Shown here: one piece after another, positions 7,522 to 15,398 of the stretch
How positions within the stretch are numbered: position 1 is the first letter of the stretch
Layout of the letters: every line of letters begins with the position of its first letter
Source: JBGRPZ01 sp041725955
GTDB taxonomy: Bacteria; Bacteroidota; Bacteroidia; Bacteroidales; JBGRPZ01
Direction: 5' to 3'
DNA length: 27,738 nucleotides
NCBI GenBank assembly: GCA_041725955.1
Contig: JBGRQE010000046.1
Location: 1 to 27,738, forward strand
The notes under the pieces: generated by a model
Seen by the model: only the letters and a program-made list of their open reading frames with translations
The model's database searches: none
Told to the model about the DNA's origin: nothing
Made by a program: the position numbers and the translations under genes

Positions 7522-10500
7522 CTACTCAACAACTAATTTCTGCTGAGAAAATCTTCCTTTTGAGCTAAGGACAAAAGTATATACCCCTTTTGGAAGTTTA
7601 CTAACATCAATGCTAGCCTTGGTACCTATAGTGGTAATATCTTTTCTAAACACCTTGACACCTTTCATATTATAAACATCAAGAGTTACGTCTTCAGAAA
7701 AGCCCTGGAATATAGCCAAATATACCTTACTTTTGGTTGGGTTAGGATAAATCCTGAAGCCATCCTGAACTTCAACTTCTTCAACACCAACACCCTTAAC
7801 CCATTCGATATTTATATCATCTTTTGACACACAATTATTCGCAGTAATTACTTTAAGCTCATAATTGTCTTTATCATTACCTTTATATTTTACAGTAATC
7901 ATAGGATCAATAGCTTTAGGAGTCCAGCTATAAAGTTCTCCATGTTGCTCTTCAATTCCAATTTTTACAGTTTTAGTTAGATCTACTTTTTTATCAGGAC
8001 CTAAATCAAAATCACGTGGATGACCAACGCTAATTGATTTTCCTCCCTTAGATACTTTCCCGTCTTTAGTAACTTCAACAAGGAAACGAGTAGTTACTTT
8101 AGGTACGAAAGAAGGATTTTTCTTGTCTGAGGTAAACCCTTCAGGGATAGAAGTCCATTTAAAGGTACATTGATCTGCATTTTCCACATCAACATCAAGT
8201 CTTACAATTTCTCCTGCGCAATAAGAAGGGAATTCAGACTTTACAGTGATAGGGAAAGGATTATCATAAACCTCCATAGCAACAGGGATTTGCTGTTCAG
8301 CATTTTCAGTAGCATTTGTAATTACTTTGATATTCATATTGTAACTACCTGGATTCATACCTACAGCACTCAATTCTGCTTTATGACTTACTTTTTTACC
8401 TGGAGCAATCGTTCCTTCATATTTATCGATATTCAACCAGTTTCTCACATTTAAGGTATAGTCTTCAGTTTCTCCGTAGCTAATTCTTCCACAAGAGAAA
8501 GCCTCGATACCATAATTCAGGCGAATACGCATACGAGTTTTACCATTAACAGCATCTTTTGGCACTCTTACTTTACCATGGAAAGGACCTAATCCTTGAG
8601 GTTTATCAAAAACCACTTTTGCATCATCATCAAAATCTCCATTCTGATTCCAGTCGACAAAAGCAACAATATTATCAAGATCCATACCACTACCACTGGT
8701 AATCGTAATATCATAATCGACATTACCATCAAGATTGGCTACTTTATCAGTAAAGTCGTTATAAGTACCAGAGGTTGATTTATTATCCAAGTCTGCTAAC
8801 TGTACTCTTTGAATATATTCATCACCTCCACCTAGAGCATCACAATAAGTAATTTCAGCTCTATCTTCAGATGCTGCTTCAAGAACCAATTTATAGTTTA
8901 GAGGTAACTGACCAGAGTTTAGAATTTCAAAGTCTTGTGTAGCTACACTTCCTGCACTGATGCTTGAAGTTATATTTTTGGTTCCGATTTTACAGATAGG
9001 ATCTCCGTATTGTAATTTTGTTTTTGCAACAAAAGACTCATTTCCACTCTTATACTTTGCAGTAACTGTATAATCGTAATAGCCAAAGTCGGTTAACTTC
9101 TCGCTAGCACTCTTCTCGGTAGTAGTTAATACTTGTTCATCACCTCTGCGAATCACAAAAGTTGTAAAGTCGTCTGCACCTTCAAACTGCCAGTTCAAAG
9201 AAACTGTTCCTGTAGTTTTATCAACAGAAGCAATTAGATCGGTAGGAAACTTAAGTACTTCAACTTGATAAGGAGAGCAATAAGTCATTGCTGCACCAAT
9301 ACGATTATCAGTCCATGTAGGATAAACCATTCCGTCATAAGAAGCAATAGCAAGATAATCGCCCATATATTTACTACTCATTTTTGGAATAGGCTGAGGA
9401 GTAAAGGCAACATCAGAAACTTTAAAATCTTCCCAAGTTTTACCACCATCCAAAGAATTGGCACAGAAAACTTCGGTTTGAACACCACCAACATTTCTGT
9501 CATCATAAAAGACACAAGAAACAACACCAGTTACCGGATCACAACACATCCATGGAAAATACTGAATACTTCCATTTCCTTTAGGATCTTGGTTTATACG
9601 TTTTGGTTCAGACCATGTTTTCCCTTTATCGCTAGATATAATCACATAAGCATCGGTTTCACCATCTTCATTGATTCCTGGCTCACCAATATTAGTCCAC
9701 GAAACATAAATATTCCCTTTATTTGGACCTTTAGAAACATCAACAGCCATTGAAGGAAAACTATTTACACGCATTTCCTTCATAAAGTTAGGGTGCTTAC
9801 GAATTCCTTTAATATTTTCGATAATACGAACAGCTGGTTCCCAAGTTTTACCACCATCAAACGAACGACTTAAGCCAATTGCATTTTCTGCTGCAGGAAA
9901 GTTATCATAAATTGCATAAACAACATATACTTCACCATTAGGACCAGTTTTTATATTTACTCCCTGGCAAACAACACCTGCTTTTACATCACGACTAATA
10001 ACGGTAGGATCTGTCCATGTTTCGCCACCATCTTCAGAACGAACAATTTCAACTTGATTACCATTTGCCCCTTTAATAGGAGTCCAAGAGTCGTATAAGT
10101 TTCCTTCAAAATCAGAGTCTAGTGAATTATCAATCCAAAGGTGATTTTTGTCCAATAAAGAATTCTCTACTGCAGGAGCAGTACCTACAGTTACAGGAGT
10201 CCATGTTTGACCTTGATCATCAGAATAACTAACCCCCTGACCATTACTGGCATCAATAAATCCAATAAACTGACGACCAGATCTGCCAATTACAGCAGAA
10301 GGGTCACCACTATTCTTTACACCAGCGCCTTCTTTTTGTCCACCCCAAGTTTTACCTTTATCTTTTGATATAAATGCATTAGCTCCGTATATGGTAGTAA
10401 CAGGAGCATCGGTAGAGTTGTTGGAGTTAAGAACTATATTCGGATTGTTTGGATCAATACAAATAGAATTCTCACTTTGATAGGTAGTTTTATCATGCAA

Positions 10501-10764
10501 AACTACATCCGGAGAGTTATAATTCTTTAGACTTCTAGCCTTTAGATTGGTTCCAGTAAAAACGGCTTGAGGAACCTTCACTTCAGGGTTAAGCGTAGCT
10601 TTACCCATTTTTGCCATTTTCTTCCAATATCTGTTATTATCTACCCACTCAACAGGTCTTTGATCTTTTTCTTGCTTCCTTTTTTCTAGTAATGCTTCTG
10701 ATTGTGCAAAAACGTTAGCAGAAAAAAGTAGAGAAAAAGAGAATAGTAAAAATTTTCCCCTCAT
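7522..10764 (-). CDS. secreted Asp-box (BNR) propeller protein with GEVED and T9SS sorting domains
   Basis: This is a 1080-residue secreted protein. A signal peptide (MRGKFLLFSFSLLFSANVFAQ) is followed by a sialidase-type beta-propeller with six Asp boxes, S/D-x-D-x-G-x-T-W, at about residues 133, 181, 243, 301, 378 and 437. A fibronectin III-like stretch (about 505-585) and a GEVED domain (about 640-772, with FVDWNQNGDFDDD and YGETEDYTLNV) come next. Further beta-rich domains lead to a type A T9SS sorting domain (about 1003-1080: FRIYPNPTKSKVYL ... LPKGVYTFVL). It should be exported by Sec and then through T9SS to the surface or medium. I see no FRIP-type motif of true sialidases, so the enzymatic activity is uncertain and a binding or structural propeller is possible. 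It is a single gene with its own promoter and terminator. Confidence 0.88.
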   Translation of the reverse strand: MRGKFLLFSFSLLFSANVFAQSEALLEKRKQEKDQRPVEWVDNNRYWKKMAKMGKATLNPEVKVPQAVFTGTNLKARSLKNYNSPDVVLHDKTTYQSENSICIDPNNPNIVLNSNNSTDAPVTTIYGANAFISKDKGKTWGGQKEGAGVKNSGDPSAVIGRSGRQFIGFIDASNGQGVSYSDDQGQTWTPVTVGTAPAVENSLLDKNHLWIDNSLDSDFEGNLYDSWTPIKGANGNQVEIVRSEDGGETWTDPTVISRDVKAGVVCQGVNIKTGPNGEVYVVYAIYDNFPAAENAIGLSRSFDGGKTWEPAVRIIENIKGIRKHPNFMKEMRVNSFPSMAVDVSKGPNKGNIYVSWTNIGEPGINEDGETDAYVIISSDKGKTWSEPKRINQDPKGNGSIQYFPWMCCDPVTGVVSCVFYDDRNVGGVQTEVFCANSLDGGKTWEDFKVSDVAFTPQPIPKMSSKYMGDYLAIASYDGMVYPTWTDNRIGAAMTYCSPYQVEVLKFPTDLIASVDKTTGTVSLNWQFEGADDFTTFVIRRGDEQVLTTTEKSASEKLTDFGYYDYTVTAKYKSGNESFVAKTKLQYGDPICKIGTKNITSSISAGSVATQDFEILNSGQLPLNYKLVLEAASEDRAEITYCDALGGGDEYIQRVQLADLDNKSTSGTYNDFTDKVANLDGNVDYDITITSGSGMDLDNIVAFVDWNQNGDFDDDAKVVFDKPQGLGPFHGKVRVPKDAVNGKTRMRIRLNYGIEAFSCGRISYGETEDYTLNVRNWLNIDKYEGTIAPGKKVSHKAELSAVGMNPGSYNMNIKVITNATENAEQQIPVAMEVYDNPFPITVKSEFPSYCAGEIVRLDVDVENADQCTFKWTSIPEGFTSDKKNPSFVPKVTTRFLVEVTKDGKVSKGGKSISVGHPRDFDLGPDKKVDLTKTVKIGIEEQHGELYSWTPKAIDPMITVKYKGNDKDNYELKVITANNCVSKDDINIEWVKGVGVEEVEVQDGFRIYPNPTKSKVYLAIFQGFSEDVTLDVYNMKGVKVFRKDITTIGTKASIDVSKLPKGVYTFVLSSKGRFSQQKLVVE

Positions 10765-10802
10765 AAAAAACTGAATTAATGTTGTTTTTAGTAATGTTAC
10801 CC

Positions 10803-10852
10803 AAAAAAAATTGCTTAAAAAGCAAAAGTAAACCTTATAACTTTTTAAGCAA
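10803..10852 (-). terminator. terminator of queD
   Basis: Perfect 12-bp arms TTGCTTAAAAAG (10811-10822) and CTTTTTAAGCAA (10841-10852) with an 18-base loop are followed on the minus strand by eight T residues (10810-10803). This is a classic intrinsic terminator about 95 bases past the queD stop. It overlaps the promoter of the next minus-strand gene. Confidence 0.8.
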
Positions 10853-10853
10853 A
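10823..10853 (-). promoter_or_regulatory. promoter of the Asp-box protein gene
   Basis: Minus-strand TTTG at 10853-10850, a 19-base spacer and TACTTTTG at 10830-10823 match the Bacteroidota consensus TTTG / TAnnTTTG in both sequence and spacing. The predicted start of transcription leaves a leader of roughly 50 bases before 10764. Both boxes fall inside the hairpin that terminates queD. Confidence 0.7.
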
Positions 10854-10947
10854 TTTTTTATTGATATTTCACGAATGGAGTCTTTGCATTAATTACTTTG
10901 TCTTACAACAGATAAAACAAAACACGAATCACTTAAAGACAAAAACT

Positions 10948-11397
10948 CTATCGATTATCACTGGCAAACCATTCGGCATAGGAATTGGCAGTTTCTCTAA
11001 GCAAAACAGAGTAAACCTCAACATTTTCTGGAAGTTGTGCTTGTATAAGCTGGGCAAAATCTACAACCATGTTTTCACTTGTAGGTTGGTAATCCGAAAA
11101 TATAATTTTCTCAAAACTCATTAAGAAGTCATGAGAGATCAATCTTTTCATTTCATTTCCAAGTACAAGAGCATGGTCGTATTTATCAATAATTTCTTGA
11201 TTTACGATTCTTTTCAGGTCTCCAAAATCCATTACCATTCCCAACTTTGGATGTGTTATATCAGTAATTGGTTCACCAATTATTGTAACGTGCAATTGAT
11301 AGGAATGTCCATGAATATTTTTACAAGGACCATCATACCCTTTAAGAGCATGAGCCATTTCAAAAGAAAACTCCTTAGTCAACCGAATTTTTGCCAT
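10948..11397 (-). CDS. queD: 6-carboxytetrahydropterin synthase QueD
   Basis: This is a 149-residue member of the 6-pyruvoyl-tetrahydropterin synthase/QueD family. Zinc ligands are His16 (FEMAHAL) and His29/His31 (NIHGHSY). The catalytic Cys25 lies in the CxxxHGH arrangement, with Asp74-His75 (KYDHAL) and Glu108 (PTSENMV) completing the site, and Glu135 follows (LLRETANSYAEW). QueD converts dihydroneopterin triphosphate to 6-carboxy-5,6,7,8-tetrahydropterin on the way to queuosine and archaeosine-type 7-deazaguanines. It is the last of four minus-strand genes, 82 bases after the endonuclease gene, with its own terminator downstream. A 6-PTPS role is less likely in a bacterium without biopterin genes in view. 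Confidence 0.88.
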   Translation of the reverse strand: MAKIRLTKEFSFEMAHALKGYDGPCKNIHGHSYQLHVTIIGEPITDITHPKLGMVMDFGDLKRIVNQEIIDKYDHALVLGNEMKRLISHDFLMSFEKIIFSDYQPTSENMVVDFAQLIQAQLPENVEVYSVLLRETANSYAEWFASDNR

Positions 11398-11479
11398 TAT
11401 ATTTTCAATTTATTTTATTACTTCTTTGGATATAAAATAGGCGTAGTTTTCAATATAAATAATTTCCAACTCCTATATA

Positions 11480-12493
11480 TTAAAGCACCAATTTATAAGC
11501 AAAGAATTTATTTTCTACATTCAATCGTAAAATATACACTCCTTTTTGGTAACTAACCAAAGAAAATGTGTTTTGTTGTCCTGATTTCATTTTAACTGCC
11601 TCAATAGCAACACCATTCATATCAAAAATCTGGGCATCGACATCATTATCAGATACAGCAGAAAGATCGACACTGAAGGTTTTATTAGTGGTATTAAAAG
11701 TAAAAGCAGGTTTTAGATTTTCACTTTCATCTAAACTAACATCAACAGTCCATATTAGATCGGCATATTCAGGATGATCAATAAATGGGTTACGATTTTT
11801 CTGATAGGAATAAACCACTTCATTACGGTTTTTCTCAAAATCGCTTGGAGGGTCTAATCTATTCCATTCAAGCAATACTGATTTTACACCATGAAGAGGA
11901 GCTTTTCCATGTCCAACAGTTTCACTCATCTCCAAATCTGGTTCATTTTTCTCACCTTCATATCTAACTGCCATATACATAATCATACGTGCAACATCGC
12001 CTTTCACCTCATCGCGAGGTTCCCACGAATCTCTATCAGTAAAACAACCCTTGGCTTCTTTATGAGGTTCTCCACCCATATCAAAGTCTTTATTTCCGCG
12101 GGATGAATTTACAGTAACATCACAAGGTCTTATATGATGAGCATCAGTTCCGGCTGGTCGTCCAGTGCCAAAATCGCCATGAGATTTAGCCCACACATGC
12201 TCGCGATTCCATCCATCTTTACCTGCATTAAAGTCGGTTTTTGGAATAGATTTTCCTGTATAAATAAGAATTACATTATCTGAATTATCAGGATCCTCAT
12301 CACTTTCAGACAAAAGATAATCACGCAAAGCATCATAGCTATAAGTTTTATGATCTTTGATTATATTATGCAGTGCCGATTTAAGTTTATCCCCTTTTAA
12401 CCCTTTAGCTTCGTTATAGTATCCATTTGGAATTTGAGCACACAACCCCAATGCCCAAAAAATGGACAGCAATAGTAAAAATCCTTTTTTCAT
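11480..12493 (-). CDS. secreted endonuclease I with T9SS sorting domain
   Basis: This is a 337-residue exported nuclease. A signal peptide (MKKGFLLLLSIFWALGLCAQ) is followed by an endonuclease I domain (about 22-245), with the catalytic-region motif GWNREHVWAKSHG (His99) and GTDAHHIRPCD (His119/120). NSSRGNKDFDMGG, also conserved, comes after. The family (EndA/endonuclease I, beta-beta-alpha metal type) cuts DNA non-specifically, and sometimes RNA. The last 75 or so residues form a T9SS type A sorting domain (VDAQIFDMNGVAI ... YQKGVYILRLNVENKFFAYKLVL), so the enzyme should be released or anchored outside the cell. It likely scavenges nucleic acid for phosphate or nucleotides. The start at 12493 lies 39 bases after the MntP-like gene. 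Confidence 0.9.
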   Translation of the reverse strand: MKKGFLLLLSIFWALGLCAQIPNGYYNEAKGLKGDKLKSALHNIIKDHKTYSYDALRDYLLSESDEDPDNSDNVILIYTGKSIPKTDFNAGKDGWNREHVWAKSHGDFGTGRPAGTDAHHIRPCDVTVNSSRGNKDFDMGGEPHKEAKGCFTDRDSWEPRDEVKGDVARMIMYMAVRYEGEKNEPDLEMSETVGHGKAPLHGVKSVLLEWNRLDPPSDFEKNRNEVVYSYQKNRNPFIDHPEYADLIWTVDVSLDESENLKPAFTFNTTNKTFSVDLSAVSDNDVDAQIFDMNGVAIEAVKMKSGQQNTFSLVSYQKGVYILRLNVENKFFAYKLVL

Positions 12494-12532
12494 AATTAAG
12501 TAAAATTAGTATAAGTATGTCGCTACTATATA

Positions 12533-13081
12533 CTAATAATACTGAAATCCGAATATTATTGCAGAGATTAATATAAAGATACCACCTAATAATTCTGCCA
12601 GGTTGGCTAAACTAAATCTACCCCATTTACGTCCTGCTTGAATTCCTAAGAGGCTAAATAAAATAGAAAACCCAATTAGCAAGAAAGCAAAGTTTACTAT
12701 AGGGAAAATTAAATTCAAAGAAGCAATCCCTATAAAGAAAGCATGAAATCCTTTTGCTAATGCCAATAGGAATAAATCAGCATTCTTTTTGATTTGAAAC
12801 ACTTTAAATTTAAATCGAATTCTAAAGGATTCATAAATCATCTTAAATGCTACCAACACCATAATTATGATTCCTATCAAGCCCTCATAAGATGTAAAAA
12901 AATAGGTCAATGCATTTCCTACTAAATTACCTAAGTAGAGCAATACCCCCTGCCCTATTCCAAAAACCAAAATCGCCTTAAAATTCTCTTTATCCGAAAA
13001 GCAATTCTCTACATTCAACAGCATAGATGAAGAAAACATTCCTAAAGCAAGGCCTAATGTTAAAAGAATAATTATAGTCAT
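12533..13081 (-). CDS. divergent MntP-like membrane protein lacking key aspartates
   Basis: This is a 182-residue protein with about six hydrophobic segments arranged as two halves, as in MntP manganese exporters. Family landmarks remain: KMIYESFR (compare MIIEGFR in E. coli MntP) and NLAELLGGIFILISAI (compare KKAEILGGLVLIGIG). By eye, the two membrane aspartates essential in MntP fall on Gly14 (GLALGMFSSS) and His113 (LAKGFHAFFIG). Metal selectivity or even transport function may therefore differ. It sits between the methionine sulfoxide reductase and endonuclease genes on one strand, so a role in redox or metal stress is an idea only. The start at 13081 begins directly with the first membrane segment. 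Confidence 0.65.
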   Translation of the reverse strand: MTIIILLTLGLALGMFSSSMLLNVENCFSDKENFKAILVFGIGQGVLLYLGNLVGNALTYFFTSYEGLIGIIIMVLVAFKMIYESFRIRFKFKVFQIKKNADLFLLALAKGFHAFFIGIASLNLIFPIVNFAFLLIGFSILFSLLGIQAGRKWGRFSLANLAELLGGIFILISAIIFGFQYY

Positions 13082-13152
13082 TTATTTATTATTTTAGTTT
13101 TTGGGAAACTCATTTTCCAGATTTTATCTTTCGAAAACACCAAACACGAAAC

Positions 13153-13611
13153 CTATATCAAAGCAATTATAGCTTCCAAAGCATGACGATCTACCTGATC
13201 GAAAGAATTCAGATCTTTAGAATCTACATCCAAGACACCAATCACTTCGCCTTTATAATTTTTTAGAGGAACAACAATTTCTGATTTTGATCTGGAATCG
13301 CAGGCTATATGTCCTGGAAAAGCAGCTACATCTTCCACGACTATCGTTTCCTTTTTGTTTACAGCTTCCCAACACACTCCTACATTTTTTTTCAACTCCA
13401 TACAGGCTACAGGACCCTGATAATTGGAAACCACCAGATTATTTTGTTCATCAAGGAGATAAAAGCCCGTCCAGAAAAAGTAATCCATTTTATGGTGCAG
13501 AACAGCAGTTATAGTAGCCATACGAGCTCTTTTATTTTCTGAGCGTGTTAGCAATTCTTTTATTTGCTTGATTATTCTTGTATATCTACTTTTCTTTTTT
13601 TCAGAGTTCAT
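13153..13611 (-). CDS. msrC: free-methionine-(R)-sulfoxide reductase, GAF type
   Basis: This is a 152-residue GAF-domain enzyme of the fRMsr (MsrC/YebR) family, which reduces free L-methionine-(R)-sulfoxide in the cytosol. The three redox cysteines are present: Cys70 (GPVACM), Cys80 (GVCWEA) and Cys104 (GHIACDSRSKSEIVVPL). Their spacing of 10 and 24 residues equals that of E. coli Cys84/94/118. FWTGFYLL and VIGVLDVDS are further family signatures. It is the first gene of a minus-strand set continuing with the MntP-like gene, endonuclease and queD, and is read from a good promoter at 13650-13681. The start at 13611 gives a short basic N-terminal extension before the GAF fold. Confidence 0.9.
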   Translation of the reverse strand: MNSEKKKSRYTRIIKQIKELLTRSENKRARMATITAVLHHKMDYFFWTGFYLLDEQNNLVVSNYQGPVACMELKKNVGVCWEAVNKKETIVVEDVAAFPGHIACDSRSKSEIVVPLKNYKGEVIGVLDVDSKDLNSFDQVDRHALEAIIALI

Positions 13612-13649
13612 GATTTTTCCTTGTTTTTAATCACACAATAATCTTCGAG

Positions 13650-13681
13650 CAAAAGTATATAAAATGATATCAAAGCTCAAA
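13650..13681 (-). promoter_or_regulatory. promoter of the msrC-led gene set
   Basis: On the minus strand, TTTG (13681-13678), a 20-base spacer and TACTTTTG (13657-13650) fit the Bacteroidota pattern. The -7 box is identical to that of the Asp-box gene promoter. The leader would be about 33 bases. It fires away from the purH promoter in the same gap. Confidence 0.65.
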
Positions 13682-13747
13682 TAAAGGTATCAAAACGAAG
13701 TCTCAAAAAATACATACAGAAACATTTTTTTTCAAAAAAATAAATAA

Positions 13748-13778
13748 TTGTTTAATCCCTCGATTTTTAATAAACTTG
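13748..13778 (+). promoter_or_regulatory. promoter of purH
   Basis: ATTG at 13747-13750, a 20-base spacer and TAAACTTG at 13771-13778 match the Bacteroidota consensus with one change in the -7 box. Transcription would begin near 13785, about 23 bases before the TTG at 13808. It therefore argues against any start codon at 13748. Confidence 0.55.
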
Positions 13779-13807
13779 CATTCAAACCCAAAAAAAAATA
13801 TTTTACA

Positions 13808-15325
13808 TTGAAAACTATCAAGAACGCCTTAATATCAGTATTTTACAAAGACGGGCTAGAACCAATTGTAAACAAGCTTAATGAGCTTGGTGTACAAATT
13901 TATTCAACTGGCGGAACCTATGATTTTATCAAAAACTGTAATGTTCCAGTGCAAACCGTTGAATCACTAACAGATTACCCAAGTATTTTAGGAGGAAGAG
14001 TAAAAACTCTACATCCAAAGGTATTTGGAGGAATTCTTGCACGTAGAGAAGAACAAAAGCATTTAGAAGAGCTAGAGTCCTATAAAATTCCTACTTTTGA
14101 TCTCGTTATTGTAGATTTATATCCATTTGAGGAAACAGTAAAACAAACTTCAGATGAACAAAGCATAATCGAAAAGATCGACATCGGAGGAATTTCACTG
14201 ATTCGTGCTGCTGCTAAGAACTTCAAAGATGTATTGATTGTTCCTTCACGAGACAATTATGATAATCTTCTTCACCTTCTTGAAGAAAAGAATGGTAGTA
14301 CCGATATTGAAGATCGTAAACGTTATGCAAGCGATGCTTTTGGAGTTTCGTCACATTACGATACTGCAATTTTCAACTGGTTTAATAAAGAAGACGAGAT
14401 CAAGCAGTTCCGTTGTAGTGAAAACAAAGCAAATGTTTTACGTTATGGAGAAAACCCTCATCAGGAAGGAATTTTTTATGGCGACATGAGTGAAGTTTTC
14501 GAACAAATTCACGGAAAAGCAATATCTTACAATAACTTACTGGATTTAGATGCTGGAGTAAGCTTAATACAAGACTTCGACACTACCACTTTTGCTATAC
14601 TAAAACACAATAATGCATGTGGGTTAGCATCAAGAGATCGTTTGGTTGATGCTTGGAAAGATGCTTTAGCAGGAGATCCTATTTCAGCTTTTGGAGGTGT
14701 ACTTATTAGTAACCAAAAGATTGATGTAGAAACTGCAGAAGAAATTAATAAGATCTTCTTTGAAATTATTCTTGCGCCAGATTATGAAAAAGAGGCCTTG
14801 GATATATTAAAATCAAAAAAGAATCGTATTATACTGATAAGCAAAAACATTCAGCAGCCAAATATGCAATTTAAGTCTGCCTTGAATGGAGTCATTGTTC
14901 AAGCAAAAGACAAATTTGTAGAGAGCAAAGAAGACTTGAAGCAAGTTACCAGAAAAGATTTAAATCCAGAACAAATTGAAGATTTATTGTTTGCCAATAA
15001 ACTGGTAAAACATACTAAATCGAATGCAATCGTTCTCGCAAAAGGCAAACAACTTATTGCAAGCGGAGTAGGTCAAACCTCACGTGTCGATGCGCTAAAA
15101 CAAGCTATTGAAAAAGCACGACACTTTAAATTTGATTTACAAGGTGCAGTAATGGCCTCAGATGCTTTCTTCCCATTTGCCGACTGTGTTGAAATTGCGC
15201 ACAATGAAGGTGTTGATGCCGTAATTCAACCTGGTGGTTCTGTAAGGGATAAAGATTCTATTGAATATTGCGATGAACACAATATGACTATGGTCTTTAC
15301 TGGTCATAGACATTTCAAACATTAG
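13808..15325 (+). CDS. purH: bifunctional AICAR transformylase / IMP cyclohydrolase PurH
   Basis: This is a 505-residue enzyme for the last two steps of IMP synthesis. The N-terminal IMP cyclohydrolase half has YSTGGTYDFI and GGRVKTLHPKVFGGILARR. The AICAR transformylase half has LRYGENPHQEG, the catalytic KHNNACG (Lys-His pair), DPISAFGG, and the C-terminal QPGGSVRD and VFTGHRHFKH ending. No ATG fits the N-terminus. The frame is open to a TTG at 13748, but that lies at the promoter's -33 box, so I place the start at the TTG at 13808 (L/M-KTIKNALISVFYKDGL), where PurH proteins normally begin. It is transcribed away from msrC and followed by a hairpin, then mreB. Confidence 0.93.
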   Translation: MKTIKNALISVFYKDGLEPIVNKLNELGVQIYSTGGTYDFIKNCNVPVQTVESLTDYPSILGGRVKTLHPKVFGGILARREEQKHLEELESYKIPTFDLVIVDLYPFEETVKQTSDEQSIIEKIDIGGISLIRAAAKNFKDVLIVPSRDNYDNLLHLLEEKNGSTDIEDRKRYASDAFGVSSHYDTAIFNWFNKEDEIKQFRCSENKANVLRYGENPHQEGIFYGDMSEVFEQIHGKAISYNNLLDLDAGVSLIQDFDTTTFAILKHNNACGLASRDRLVDAWKDALAGDPISAFGGVLISNQKIDVETAEEINKIFFEIILAPDYEKEALDILKSKKNRIILISKNIQQPNMQFKSALNGVIVQAKDKFVESKEDLKQVTRKDLNPEQIEDLLFANKLVKHTKSNAIVLAKGKQLIASGVGQTSRVDALKQAIEKARHFKFDLQGAVMASDAFFPFADCVEIAHNEGVDAVIQPGGSVRDKDSIEYCDEHNMTMVFTGHRHFKH

Positions 15326-15348
15326 AACTAAAAAGATATCTGAATAGT

Positions 15349-15380
15349 AGGTGTCAGAAACATCTCAAATTCTGACACCT
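15349..15380 (+). terminator. hairpin between purH and mreB
   Basis: A perfect 11-bp stem AGGTGTCAGAA/TTCTGACACCT with a 10-base loop lies 24 bases past the purH stop and 19 before mreB. The T-tract is poor (CTAATTT), so it may only partly terminate, letting some purH transcription continue into mreB. Confidence 0.5.
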
Positions 15381-15398
15381 CTAATTTAAAATTGGCAC

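Noticed and set aside
8170..9753. Several plus-strand frames antisense to the Asp-box gene
   Set aside because: They overlap a well-supported 1080-residue gene, are rich in Ile/Asn/Thr/His as expected of antisense shadows, and show no domain.
7522..10764. Firm naming as exo-alpha-sialidase
   Set aside because: Asp boxes occur in many propellers, and the FRIP-type motif was not found by eye.
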